From: Lonicera japonica
Lineage: Eukaryota > Streptophyta > Magnoliopsida > Dipsacales > Caprifoliaceae
Direction: 5' to 3'
DNA: 64,000 nucleotides
Assembly (NCBI GenBank): GCA_021464415.1
Contig: CM038466.1
Location: 19,407,017-19,471,016 of the forward strand
The notes below the pieces were generated by a model, which saw only the letters and a list, made by a program, of their open reading frames with translations, was not told the DNA's origin and ran no database searches. Shown one piece after another: positions 44,188 to 58,356 of this stretch. A program made the translations under genes and the position numbers. The stretch's first letter is position 1. Every line of letters starts with the position of its first letter.

Positions 44188-47100
44188 ATGGAGGTTTGTG
44201 GTTCAGCAAAGCAGAGGAGGTTACAGAGACTGAAATGTTCGGTTCAGAACTACGATTGGGGACGAATCGGAAGCGAATCTAGTGTTGCCAGGCTCTTCTC
44301 GTTGAATTCTAGGGTTCAGATTGAGGAGAAGAGGCCTTATGCCGAGTTCTGGATGGGTACTCACGACTCTGGCCCTTCCTTTCTGGTTAAAAGCCTCGAG
44401 AATGGGGCTGGAGTTCCCAATGGGGGTTCGGAGAGTGGGATTGTCAGCTTGAAGTCGTGGATTGCTCAAAACCCCAATGTGCTCGGCGATAAGGTTGTCG
44501 ACACGTGGGGACTTGATCTACCTTTCTTGTTCAAGGTATACCTATTCTGAGCTACGGATTCTAATTTTAAACCCTAGTGTATTTAGCGAATTCTGTTTCT
44601 CTGTTTATATATGGCTTCATACCTGGTATGCGGCTGGAATTTCTTCTTCTTTCTCCATTTTGTGTAATGTATGAAAACAAGATGTAAATTTTATTATCAT
44701 TTATACTTTTATATTGACTGCTAGTACGCAAATCTGGTTAATTTTACTATTAAAAAGGTCGTTTATGTTGAGTTAGAAGCTTGGAACAAGGGATTCTTTA
44801 TTTGAGTTGCAAAAAAATTAGTCCCACCCCCTTGAACTTTGTTGTACGCGGACATATTTATCTGACAAGAAAAATTGACATACCGATCTGGCGATCACTC
44901 ACTGGTTATAATAGATTCTATTAAGGATATAATGTGATATGGACTCCACGTTCTAACCAATACGTTGTGGTCACACTAGATATGTCAATCTTTTGTGTCA
45001 TATATATATGTCCTCTAGAATTATTGGCCTGTACTCACTTCCAATTCACATGTGTGGATCTTATTTTGCCAGGCCAAACTTCAATTCGAGGGGAATTGAG
45101 TTTTGGTGAACTGAAAATGGAACTAAAGGCATCTAGTGACGCCTTTTCACTAGTTCCTGTAAATGATCTCCTTCAATTTAGAGGTGGATTGTGGTGGTGG
45201 TACATACTTGTCTATTGGTGTTTTACACATTGTGTATCTAGGTACTTTCAGTTGCAAAAGCATTGTCAATACAAGCTCATCCGGATAAGAAAATGGCTGG
45301 GTTTCTTCATAAGTTGCAGCCTAATGTTTATAGGGATGATAATCACAAGCCTGAGATGATATTGGCACTAACGGAGTTTGAGGCCTTGTGTGGGTTTATC
45401 TGTCTTGAGGTAAAATTCCTATTTTCACTGTGAGGTTATCTAGTATGTCTTATATCTTATTTGTGGTTCAAAGTTGCATTTCAAGCCTTCCAACTGATGG
45501 AATATATGTGTGATAAGTAATCAGGAAGAAATGTCTGATATTTGCATACTAAATGTGTTGAATTGATCACAAAATTATACCCGTATATGGATTACTACTT
45601 GTGGTTGTAACACGGATTGCATTGCTTTTAGGCACAACTTGTTGGAACTGAGAAATATGACATTTTTTCATGTTTATTCTAAAAATGAAGAATGCTGAGT
45701 AGTCCTTTTCGACAATTTCATGTATAAGGTTAGGTATACTATTCACTAGTGGCTAGATTCTCTCACCTGCAATTGATAGTTAGAATTCCACATTTCCTTC
45801 CACGGAGGGTGCTTTATCTTTCATTCCTCCTATTCACAGCTAAGTCTGCTTCCTTGGTCCTTCCGGCAGATGTGTACGAAGCCCAATGTCCATCATCACA
45901 ATAAGACTGAAAGCCGCCAGTAGTCAATCATTTGAAAAGGTTTAACTTCATGTATATAGTGCTTGGTGGTCATTCGTATGTTTCCGTTTTTTTACTTATT
46001 AAATGTTGCATGGAATTAACATACTGAAGGCCGGAGTGTCTAGGCCTCATGTCACCCAGTCTTAAAATTTTGGACATGGTTCAAAGCTATATTATCGGAT
46101 AAAAATGGCAATTCTATGCACAATGGCGTGTTAGATATGCGCTTTGCTCTTGTTTTAGATATCACTGTGAGGACAATTTTTGTTTGCATATATTTATATA
46201 TATAAGTTGTATCTTTTCTTTTTACTTATGGTTATCCATTCTCCAATTTTACTTGCTCAACTGGCCTTGTAGAGTTGTGACTATTTTGTGATCTAATTGG
46301 TAGTCATTATACTCATATAATAAGCACTCAATATTATGCTTCTTTCATCTGGATTTGTTGGAGCTCCCGATTCCTTGAAGCCTTACCAATTCAATGTGCA
46401 AAGTGTGTAGACAAGGAAGAACAAATGTTAGCCTATGTGGCCTCAATATCCCTCTCGAATCTGGTTATTGATGTCCATGGGCACTTTTGAAATAATATAT
46501 CTGCATTGCTAGTTAGCTTTGTAAATATTGCAGAGGATCTAGGTTCTTAACAAGGAGGATCCTTCTTGTCTCAATCACTATAGTGTACTACTTAGTTCAA
46601 ATATAGTGCTTTTCCTCCCTCATAACGGTCTAATCGCAGAAGAATCTTCGTTAGGATCTCAGCTTTTGCAAATTTAGTTGACCAAAGCCAGTCCCCAGTT
46701 AAAAAAGAATTCAAAACCTAAAAATTATTCATTCCCGCCTTATGTCTTTATTCAAGAAGATTTCAGCCTCATAATCCACTTCTTCATATATTTGATGCTC
46801 CCTGATGAATTTTGCAGCTGCTAGTTCGTAAGCTGGACGTATGTCTGTTAGAAATACTTTGCCTGTATTATGACCCCCTTCCTAATTACAGTTTTTAGCT
46901 TGTCTTTTTCTTGAGTTGTAAATGCATTTATGAAGTATTCTAGGAAATTGATATGAAATTTTCTTGCCTCTTAAAGTGATGATTTAAATGTATTATTTAC
47001 GAATGTGGGCTTACAGCGTATGTGCATTTGACACTTCAGAAATTCATTTGTCATTTATCTGGAGAGATGTTTATTTTTTCTAGGAGCTCGAGGATGTTCT

Positions 47101-48904
47101 TCGAAATGTTCCTGAGATTGTAGAAGTAGTTGGGAAACAAGTGTTGCAAGTCAACAAACATAATGGGGAGGAGAAAGCAAAAGCAATTCTTCGGTCAATA
47201 TTCACCCAACTCATGTCTGCTAGTGAGGAGGTCATTTCCAAGGTGTTGTCGAAACTAATTAGTCGGCTCAACATGGAAAGTAAGGTATAGCGTAACTCTC
47301 TCCTTATAGTTTATGTTATTTTGGACTCTTTTTTTTTTCGGTCTATGTTATTTTGGACTTAAAATACCATGAATTTCAAAATTCTTGCTTTGACATAAGA
47401 GAGATCCATTTTTTCTTTCTGAATATTGAAATTCATCTATACAATTATTGCTATCTCCTCTCATTGAGCGAACCATTACCCTAAAATGCTAATACCTTGG
47501 CAAATTATGTCGGTAGACACTTTCCTGAAATATGGTACACTTTCATTCCAATACACTAAAATTAGCTGTCCGAGAATTGTTTCTCCATTCTCCCCTCTGA
47601 GTTGTTCTTGTAATAAAGAATATATGTAAAAAAATAGTGAATTTATACTTGTATTTCAATCTGGTAGAAGCAGGTTAAAGTTTTTCAAGTAAGATATAAC
47701 AGATTTGTAATGTGTCAAGCATGAAACTTAAAATATACTGTTGTTTCTGTTTATACAAGTCATTTTGCAATGAACTTTCTTGTTTTCTTTCTTCTGTGTT
47801 TCATATATGTACATTTAGGACAAACTTGTCTAAGATCATCACCGTGCATTCCTTGTAACAACTTTTGATTTCCTTTGAATCAGGCAAGGAAGTTGACTGA
47901 TAAGGAAGAATTAGTGTTAAGCTTAGAAAAGCAGTATCCAGATGATGTTGGGGTGATAGCGGCCTTCCTATTTAACCATGTGATACTTAAACCTGGTGAA
48001 GCTTTGTGTTTAGGGGCAAATGAACTTCACGCTTATTTATACGGAGAGTGTGTTGAATGCATGGCAACCTCTGACAATGTTGTGCGTGCTGGCCTTACTC
48101 CTAAGAAACGGGACGTCAAAATTCTATGTTCAATGCTCACATACAAGCAGGTGAACATTAATTTAAACATCTAAAAAAAATCTCCTTACGATGGTTTTCA
48201 TTTTTCTTACTTTTTCTTCTTTTTACTTTTTTAATGCAAATTATCTGGTTGGTATCCTTCACGTCCGCACTTAATAAGTTACTTTATCGATGATTTAAGA
48301 CATGAATATCCCTTTACTACATCATGCATCCCATTGTACATAATGTACAAACATATCCTTTATGGATTACTGTAGTTTTTAAATTTCCCAGCAACAGCTG
48401 TATTATTATTCTGTTTTTGTCTGTTTCTTGGGGGAGTTTATTAAAATTGTCCGTTTTAAGATTGTCCAATTTGAATAAAAGACCCTGCTTTGGCACTTGT
48501 CATATTAAACCTATTCATACGAAGGGAAGGTCATTTCCAACATGAAGATTTCTCGCTTCCCTCTTTTAAGAGCACACTTCCCCTTTTCAGATGTTTCAAA
48601 CAAAGAGTCTTGCTCTTTTTTGGAACATAATCAATGTGTATCTCACAATAGTGTATGACTTCTATTTGTCACCTTTAATTAGGTTGAAATTTAGTATTTT
48701 TCATAGAAGGTGCAAGAGCCAAAGCGGACTCTTAGTTGGAGACTGAGGGAGTACTAGTAAAACTATAGCACTGGATATGCTTTTGCGTATTTAACCTAGT
48801 TCAAAATTTGAAGAGTAAGAAGTTGGAAAGGGGTTGTAAAATGCTGAGCAGAGTCGCGTTGAAAAGTATATACAACATCCTACGACTATATATTACCTTG
48901 TGTT

Positions 48905-48944
<40 letters not shown>

Positions 48945-49289
48945 TTCAACTGCATGTAACCTCTTCTTTTGCAGGGCTTTCCTGAAATCATGCACGGAAT
49001 CCAGCTGAACCCATACACGACACGATACATCCCTCCTTTCGAGGAATTTGAGGTGGACCGCTGTATTCTTAACCCAGGCAAATCAGTAGTTTTCCCTTCA
49101 GTGCCTTCACCCTCCATTTTCATCGTGATAACTGGATGGGGAAAAATGCACACAGCGTCTTCCGAGGATGCAATTAGCGAGGGAGACGTACTATTTGCCC
49201 CAGCAAGCATGGAGATCCGTGTAAGTACAACGGCCGAGTTGCACATGTACAGAGCAGGATTGAATTCCAGGTTTTTACACTTTGAATAA
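44188..49289 (+). CDS. PMI: Mannose-6-phosphate isomerase, type I, 432 aa
   Basis: Five exons, all in phase 0: 44188-44535, 45242-45409, 47084-47284, 47884-48150 and 48975-49289 (stop included). The enzyme interconverts fructose-6-phosphate and mannose-6-phosphate in the cytosol, the entry to GDP-mannose, ascorbate and glycan synthesis. The N-terminus has [14 protein letters not shown] and [10 protein letters not shown]. Zinc-ligand candidates of type I enzymes are Gln127 and His129 (QAHPDK), Glu154 (KPEM) and His288 ([10 protein letters not shown]). The conserved [11 protein letters not shown] follows. The length equals what I recall for plant PMI proteins. The start ATG follows a CT-rich leader; the next in-frame ATG would remove the QNYDWG motif. 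All visible catalytic features are present. Confidence 0.95.
48555..48751. mobile_element. Stowaway-like MITE in intron 4 of the phosphomannose isomerase gene
   Basis: The right end GGAGACTGAGGGAG before TA and a left end with CTTCCCTCTTTTAAGAGC are inverted repeats. The interior resembles the MITE at 38714-38898 (ACATAATCAATGTGTATCTCAC-type phrases). The left boundary is approximate. Confidence 0.55.
48907..48941 (+). repeat. (CT)n tract upstream of the last phosphomannose isomerase exon
   Basis: Seventeen CT repeats end 33 bases before the AG at 48973-48974. The tract extends the polypyrimidine region of this 3' splice site and is expected to vary in length between individuals. Confidence 0.9.
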
Positions 49290-51161
49290 CACAATACTAC
49301 AATTCAGTTGAAAGGTAGAGTTGGCAAGTGAGAAGTGGTATAGGTACTCAGCTTCTGTTTGTAGATCCCTCTGTATCAAATGTACTGTGTAATACCAGCA
49401 TACGCATGTTCGTGATGAATAATTTATTCATTTTATATAATATATATATATACAGCAAAGATTGTTTTTCCCACTTCTCCTTTTACCCCTTTCTTTTTTG
49501 GGTGTTTGCACCGGAGGGGCTCAAGTTCTAATGGGGGCATAGTTTTTGAAAGAAAATATGAGCAGGCTTGACGGTATCATTCCCTCTAAGCTATTTTTTG
49601 TTAGTAACACAAATTTATTTTTGGAATTTAGAATTTTACTTGAATCTTGAACAAGCATGCCTGTCTTATTATTTGGACTACAAAATTGGCGTGCATAGCA
49701 TTGCTATGAGGATGGAAAAAAAGGAAAAACAGAACGAAGTTTCTGGAGAGAAAACTAGTGATTTTGTTGGTCCATTCATTCAGTTTAATTGTGGTATGCT
49801 TTTCGCTTATTAGATTAAATTGAATCGTTGAGATTTTGTAAATTGCAAAATCAAACGAAGATGAATGAAAACCTTACTTTAAGAAAAGTAAGGACTGCAT
49901 TTCGAAGGTTAAACGGGTAAATAATTTTATTTTATTTTTTATAAAATTTGATAAAGATATACAAATATAATTTGATATTATATGTATGATACACAGTTGA
50001 AGAACTTCTAAGCTGTTATCAAAATTATGTGTTTTAAAACATAATTCAATAAGCAATATTAACATCAAAAGTAAAGACTAAAGCACAAACACATGTTCTA
50101 TCTATAGGTCATCAATTCAATCTTACTCAAATTTTGTTAATTCCTAGTGAACTTGAAACAATTAAACTTGCTAAGTTAACATATAATCCAAATAAAAGAA
50201 GGTAACCATAAATTTAGTAAGAATACCGCTCCAATAAATAACCATTATAGACATGACAATAATAAAATAAATTAGTATTTCATGATCCAAATATAATAAA
50301 TTGTTGGTAGAAGAATTATAGTGGGATCAAAAAAAATTAAAATGGAGAGTTTTGGAAGAATCCTAATATAAATAAATAAAAACTATATATTAATTTAGAG
50401 TGTTTAGAAATTCGGAGAACTCTGAATTAAAGACTTTAATTTTTTTAAGATTAATTAGAGTAGAATTTTAACTCAAAAAAATAAATAAATTAAAATACGA
50501 CTTTAGTTCCTAAACAAAAACTAGATAGAATGGAATTTTTGAGTAGAATACATGTCCCTAACCAAAAGATGAAATAGAGTGATTTTTAAACAAAAAAAAA
50601 ATAGAGTACGATCATTCTTAATCAATAAAAGTGCAAATCTACCCCCTTATTCACACTTTTATATTTGAATTATGAACCTTATTATATGGTTACAAATATT
50701 AGATTGAATTAAAACTATGCATGCTTTATAAAGACAATAAAAATAACTTATCTAACATTATAATTGATAAATTATGAATTTAAAAAAAATTTATGAATAC
50801 ATGAAAAACTTATTAATTTTACACATAATTTGAACCTTCTGATATATATACATATATATATATATATGAAAATTTTCAAGTAAGTACCTTAATTTAAGAA
50901 CCTTATTTACGGATCGAGCCATTTGACACGCTTTTCAATAGAATTTGTGTAAAACATCTCCACCAAATTTCACACACAAAAAGTAGGTTTTCAATACAAT
51001 ATTTGATTGAATTTTTTAATAAAATTTGGTTGAGATATTAGATATATATATATTTCTGGATCAAATTTCATCAAAAAACATCTCAAACACTTCATTCATA
51101 AATATGGTTCTTAATAAAAGCCCTTCATACGCACCACAAAAAATTCACTTCAGGCGTGCGC
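49290..51161. other. Intergenic, 3' of the phosphomannose isomerase gene
   Basis: The 3' UTR (to about 49440) is followed by AT-rich DNA with TA tracts (49438-49452, 50844-50867). No gene is visible. Confidence 0.5.
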
Positions 51162-51169
51162 CTAATTTG

Positions 51170-52209
51170 TAGGGGTGGAAAAAAATATTTGTACCGTACC
51201 AATCCGTACCAAACCGAACCAATCTACGGCACAAATTCATTGAAACCGTAATTTTTTGGTACGGTTGGTATACCGATATATATGTGCCATATATACCAAT
51301 ATTTCACAATTTATGATGACGCTCTAGATTATCAATAAATATTTAGACCCATTTTATTGAATTTTCTTGTTCCATATAAATATTCTATTAAAACAAATTT
51401 TGTGATTCATTTTAATTTGTTCAGTTCATTTAAGTCATTTCACTGAGTATGCAGTCGAACTTTGACATATATAATATCTATCGAGATATGTTGGTTTTGT
51501 TTTCTTTCACAATAGGCAATGACAGTCTTAATCTCAAAAGAGACGTCAAGTAAAAGAAATAAATTAGAGCATCAAGTTTTATTCTAAATTTGAGAACCTA
51601 GTTGGTTGAGTGAAACTAAGATATATAAAATAGATATGATGTATGTATATATTCTGCATTCTGCTTAGTTGTAGGTGTTCTAAGTTATTCATCCTCCTTT
51701 TAATTCTACAAAAATTGTCCTAATCATTTAATACATTTGAATTATAATGGCTCAATTTACTTAATCGGTTTGCATTCGATAAATATGAGCTATCATAATA
51801 ATAACACATTCTTATATGTTTAGTGATTCAGTCTATTTTTTAGGCAATAAAGTGTAAATATGTAAATATTAACAAATCATGCCCAACTCTTTTTCAAAAA
51901 ATTTTAGTTAAATTTAGGTTTGAGCTAAGTTAGCCTATGTTTTACGTTAATTAATAATAATCAATTATTTTGTAAATCAATTAAATTCAAAAAATTCATT
52001 TAAATTAAAAAAAAAAAATAATTTATTTACATGATTGATTTTTTGGTAATGTATCGTACCAACCCGTACCAAACCAATATTTTGGTATACCAAAATTCGG
52101 TATACCGAAAGTTTGGTATGGTAATGGTAATGAATTTTGGTGTACCAAAATTTTGGTATGGTACTCGGTATAGTCGGTATGGTACGGTATTGTACCAAAT
52201 CCACCCCTA
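51170..52209. mobile_element. hAT element, 1.04 kb, with iterated GGTA-rich ends
   Basis: It starts TAGGGGTGGAAAAAAATA and ends CCAAATCCACCCCTA, with a perfect 8-bp target-site duplication CTAATTTG (51162-51169, 52210-52217). The ends carry many copies of GTACC, GGTATACC and TTTTGGTAT in both orientations (51190-51300, 52045-52200). The six short ORFs reading this zone on both strands (Tyr/Thr/Pro repeats) are artefacts. No transposase. Confidence 0.92.
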
Positions 52210-52217
52210 CTAATTTG

Positions 52218-52942
52218 CACCTTGAGATGTTAATGCTAATACTACGACTGTTCTCCGCACCAAACTTCAGTTATGAACCCCGGGCTACCAAAAACAAAGC
52301 CTATTGTTTTGCGTTTTCTCGGTGACAAAATCTTGACATGTTACCAAAAGGTAAATATTAACAATCAACAACCCACTTCGACACATTTTGTCAAATTGTA
52401 CTCACTAATCAGCGATGAGCCTCCAAAATAGTGTATATTTTTTGACACTGACGAACACTGATTCTATGCTACCACAATTGTATGTTTGTATTCCTTAAAT
52501 GGAGGTGACCCATATAAGAAATAGTATTGTTTTTCCAATGTGGATTTTAAGATAATTCATGTGAGTGTTGGGTGTCCTTGTCAAGCTCCAATCTAAATAA
52601 CAATTCCAAGTCACCATCTACTGCAGGTAAACCACAGGTGACAACACTGCAGAATTAATCGAAACATGGAAATTGCAATGACAGTCAAGCAATTAGTCCG
52701 TAAAGTGAAGAAACTTTGCTACTCAAATAAGGCATAGGACGAGTTATAAAACCAAACAATTTCATGAATTCAAAAGGGCATATAAAATTAAAGAAAACTT
52801 TCAGAGGTCTTTTAGCAAACTAGGGCAAAAAGCACATTAATCCAATCTCTGGGAGTCAAAATTTGAAATAACCCATTTAAAAGCATTACATGATAATCTT
52901 TAACAAATGAAACACTAAAAAGCAAAGCTGGCTCACAGCACC
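52218..52942. other. Intergenic, 3' flank of the eS7 gene
   Basis: AT-rich, holding the 3' UTR of the minus-strand ribosomal protein gene in its right part. Nothing else recognised. Confidence 0.5.
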
Positions 52943-54856
<1,914 letters not shown>

Positions 54857-55753
54857 CTTGAAGGGTCTGAATTGAACATTGTAATGATTTAGAAAATAAA
54901 TGATGAGAAAACTAGCATCAATACATTCGAGTCTAACTACGTGGAGTGGAATATACAATTGAATGATAATGGAAATCAAAGTTAGCATGTATAGGAGATT
55001 AAACAATTTTGGTGGCACAGTGTTTGTAACTACATGCGACTGTTCTAGTGCACCAAATGGCAAAATTACAATTGGGCACGCATTCATCTAGAACAATTCG
55101 AGTTTTTGGCATGAAATGAAAGGACATATGCCACATAAATTACAAATTGAGCTAGAACAACTTATCATAAAGTGATAAAAATATGCAACTACGCGCCATT
55201 TATCAGTTTATCCGTTTATCCGAATGTTTGATTCATTTATATACACAAGCTAAGCAAATCAAATTTCAACTTTACAAATCCTCAAGCAGATGCATTCATG
55301 GCGCAACATGCTCTAATGACGACAAGAAACTGTATTCATTTCATTCACCCTATATTCAATAAAATCAATACAACGCATCATAAAGAAAATTCGACGATCA
55401 GCCTAATGGTGCAACCAAATGAACACAAAAACCCAATCATTCAGATGTAAATACAAGTGAGATAGTTGGGCTAAACGGTTATAAATTAATACAATAAAAC
55501 GAAGATTCCAATTATTCAAGAAAAGAATCTAAAAACCCAACAATAAAAAGCAAATCGTAAATTTTTTTCATTAATCTAAGAATCAAACGGGTGATGGAAA
55601 ACAAAATATACGAGGAGTGATGGGGATGGACACACATGCAAAACATAATTGGTAGATTATAGATTTCTATACATAAAACCAAATGTAAAACAAATAAGCA
55701 CACACACATATTATATATATATATATATGCATGTAGAGAGAGAAAGCGCCGAC

Positions 55754-55870
55754 CGTGAACGTGAGCCGGTGGAACGAGCTAGTTGAGCGAAAGAGAGGAG
55801 AGATTGCAGCAGAGAGACGGATAAGTGAAACGGCGGATGTAGTGTGGAAGAAACGAGATATAAACTAGGG
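55754..55870 (-). promoter_or_regulatory. Probable first, non-coding exon of the eS7 gene
   Basis: On the minus strand this stretch is pyrimidine-rich (CTCTCTGCTGCAATCTCTCC) and is followed by a possible donor (CACG|GTCGGC). Together with the acceptor next to the start codon this implies a leader intron of about 0.9 kb, common in plant ribosomal protein genes. Both ends are approximate. The TA tract at 55713-55728 would then lie inside the leader intron. Confidence 0.5.
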
Positions 55871-55946
55871 CTACCCAAATGTTCCCAACGTCGGGACGAC
55901 GTCGTACCAGGCTTATTATTCTTTAAAAGGGATAAAAAAAATTTTA

Positions 55947-56332
55947 GGGCAAAAAACACAAAAACCCCTCAAATTATCATTTTTTTGCACTAATCTCCCC
56001 CCCATCTTCTAAAAGTGACACTAAACTCCCCTAAACTATTAGATGTTATCACTTAACTCTCAAAATTATATAAATGCCCTTGTACAAAGTTGGGTAAAAA
56101 ACACTAAACTCCCTCAAACTATCATTTTTAGCACTAAACTCCCCAAAACTATCACAATTTGACACTTTACCCCATAATTTATAAAAATGCATTTATTTAC
56201 AAGGGCATTTATGTAATTTTGAGAGTTAAGTGACAACATCTAATAGTTTAGGGGGGTTTAGTGTCACTTTTAGAAGATGAGGGGGTTTAGTGCAAAAACG
56301 TGATAGTTTGAGAGGATTTAGTATTTTTTTCC
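55947..56332. mobile_element. Foldback MITE, Mutator-like, upstream of eS7
   Basis: Two arms of about 130 bp are inverted copies (left CCCCTAAACTATTAGATGTT, right its complement AACATCTAATAGTTTAGGGG). The centre repeats a CACTAAACTCCC phrase. Flanks AAAATTTTA and ATTTTTTTT only weakly resemble a 9-bp duplication, so the ends are uncertain. Arm phrases are shared with 17600-18715. Confidence 0.7.
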
Positions 56333-56340
56333 ATTTTTTT

Positions 56341-56957
56341 TAAGAATAAATAAGCAATAATTCTACCGCCACCACCACAAAGATTGACACAACCACTCCG
56401 ACTAAGAGTTGTGGGCTCTGTTTGACGCACCATATAAGAATATAAGAAATATGAACATCATACTAAATTTGTATTCTTTATTTTGTACTTTTATTTCATC
56501 CGATGTTATAACAAATGTCGAATATAAATATATAATCCTAATTCATCGTGTCAAAAATATCTCAAAGAATAGATAACCATATCCATATAGACTACACGAC
56601 CCCTTTTATTAGAATGACAGATAGAACACCAATAGGCTAGAAGATTGTTAGAAATTTCTTTTACTAACAATTTTGTTTTTTCTTTTGTTTATTATTTTAT
56701 ACTTATTAAGGATGGATATCGTTCAAAAAGGAAAAATGTAAGTTCAAAACCTAGAAACTCTGCAATTTTAACTTAATTTTAATTTGTATTTGTATTTGTC
56801 TCGTATTATAAAGCTGTAGATAGTGCTTAATAGAATATAGTAATTTAACCTATAATTAGTATGTAGATTATATTGCGTCCTTTTAATATTTTTCTTCGTT
56901 AGTTAAAGGAATGTCTAAATTTGATGTAACTCTTTATCTTATTATTGATGTTTGTTC
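56341..56957. other. Intergenic AT-rich DNA
   Basis: No gene or element boundary recognised between the foldback MITE and the long MULE. Confidence 0.45.
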
Positions 56958-57115
56958 GGGTCTTTTGGGTTTTGGTACCACTAGTTTGTTGAAATTGGAC
57001 TTTAGGTACCAAAGTTTATGAATATTGTATTTTAGGTACCATTTTGCACCTTTCTATTAGTCAATCCATGTTAATTGTTAACTTTATTAATTTGTCTCCA
57101 AACTACCCTTGTTTA

Positions 57116-57199
57116 CAGCAAATCCCAACGGTCACTTTGCCCAGCAAATCCCAACGGTCACTTTGCCCAGCAAATCCCAACGGTCACTTTGCCCAGCAA
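57116..57199 (+). repeat. 26-bp tandem repeat, 3.2 copies, inside the MULE left end
   Basis: Copies of CAGCAAATCCCAACGGTCAC followed by TTTGCC start at 57116, 57142, 57168 and (partial) 57194, with no differences seen. It lies about 160-240 bp from the element terminus, where subterminal binding sites or promoter elements of MULEs are expected. Confidence 0.93.
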
Positions 57200-57294
57200 A
57201 TATGATTGTTTAACACACTCATTTTTCTTATATAAAGCCTTCAATTAACACATAAAAATACACATCATTCACAAAATAAAAATATACAAAAAAA

Positions 57295-57800
57295 ATGGGA
57301 GGTGGGGATGAAGCAATTGTGTGCCAAATATGTGATGTTGAAGGATATTCTGCATATGAATGTCAACGGGTTTAAGCAAATGCAAGAATTGTGAATGCTT
57401 GATGATCATGCACATATATAAACCAAATGAAGGATGTAGGAAAAAATACCTGAAGTGTCAATTCACAAGCTGTGGAACAAGATTGTGATTGGAAGATGTT
57501 GTGAAACAAGTTGCTGGTTCCATATCCAATTCAACAAGTTGCTTCCAATGCGGGCAAAGTAATTATTGGGTGAAGGATTACCCTTGAAAATAAACCATGT
57601 GTCCTAATGGTTGTAAAGGTTCATGGAAAATATTGATAAGCAAGCAAACGCATAGTCTTAGCAAAAAAATTCTCAAATGTTACAAGTGTGATAACTTTGA
57701 ATGATTAGAAAAAACAATGTCTAAAAGTTCAAAGAAAAACATTAGAGTGAAGATAGAGGTTAGCCTAGATGATTTATGTAATAGTTATGAGAGTAAAATA
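57295..57800 (+). pseudogene. Zinc-knuckle / GRF-type zinc finger ORF remnant in the MULE
   Basis: Starting at ATG 57295 the translation gives a CCHC-like knuckle with Tyr in place of His (CQICDVEGYSAYEC). In a shifted frame follows CKNCECL...YLKCQFTSCG, resembling the GRF zinc finger. Then come CFQCGQSNYWVKD and KCYKCDNFEW, two more degenerate knuckles. Stop codons and at least one frameshift interrupt it, and several expected His or Cys positions are replaced. It faces the transposase gene tail to tail, the layout of mudrA and mudrB in maize MuDR, although I see no evidence that it is homologous to mudrB. Confidence 0.65.
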
Positions 57801-58356
57801 CATATATAGTATGTAATAGCTAAATTGCCATTGATTCTATATATTATATACCAAAACATTACATCCAAATGTTCACATGCCATGATAATACCAAAAAAAG
57901 CATGATTACAGTACCTTAGTTTATTGCCACTGCCACATTACATTAATGGCAACAAAAACATGTATCAACAAAAAATACTAATCTCTAACTGATCTAGATG
58001 CCAATTTAACAAAAAACATCACCTCGTTACAACATTGATCTAAGGACCTTTATGAGTGGATTAGGTCATATCCACCAGGTATGTTTACAATACCTGATTA
58101 TAGTGGTACAGATGATGGAAAAAAAATCTTGAAGTTGATGGATAAAAAATCCTTCTGCTTACTCTAAATGTACCTATGTTTCCCTTTACTTTAGATCTAC
58201 CTATGTTCCCCTTGATGCCCTAGCTGGTGGTGGTGATAGGATTACCATAGTAGGCCTACTTGGACATGCTACACCTCAATTGGTCCTGTTTTAGACCTCA
58301 TTACATGCATTGACCAATTATAGTTAAAGTTACACATAAGTTATGTATTAAATGAA

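Noticed and set aside
44934..45359. 141-codon ORF overlapping exon 2 of the phosphomannose isomerase gene
   Set aside because: It is in another frame from the true exon and mostly reads intron 1.
51977..52325. Cluster of short ORFs with Tyr/Thr/Pro/Gly repeats on both strands
   Set aside because: They translate the GGTAT/GTACC subterminal repeats of the hAT element.
55880..55900. A telo-box promoter element upstream of eS7
   Set aside because: The sequence has only a CCCTAGTTT-like word, not the AAACCCTAA consensus, so I do not claim it.
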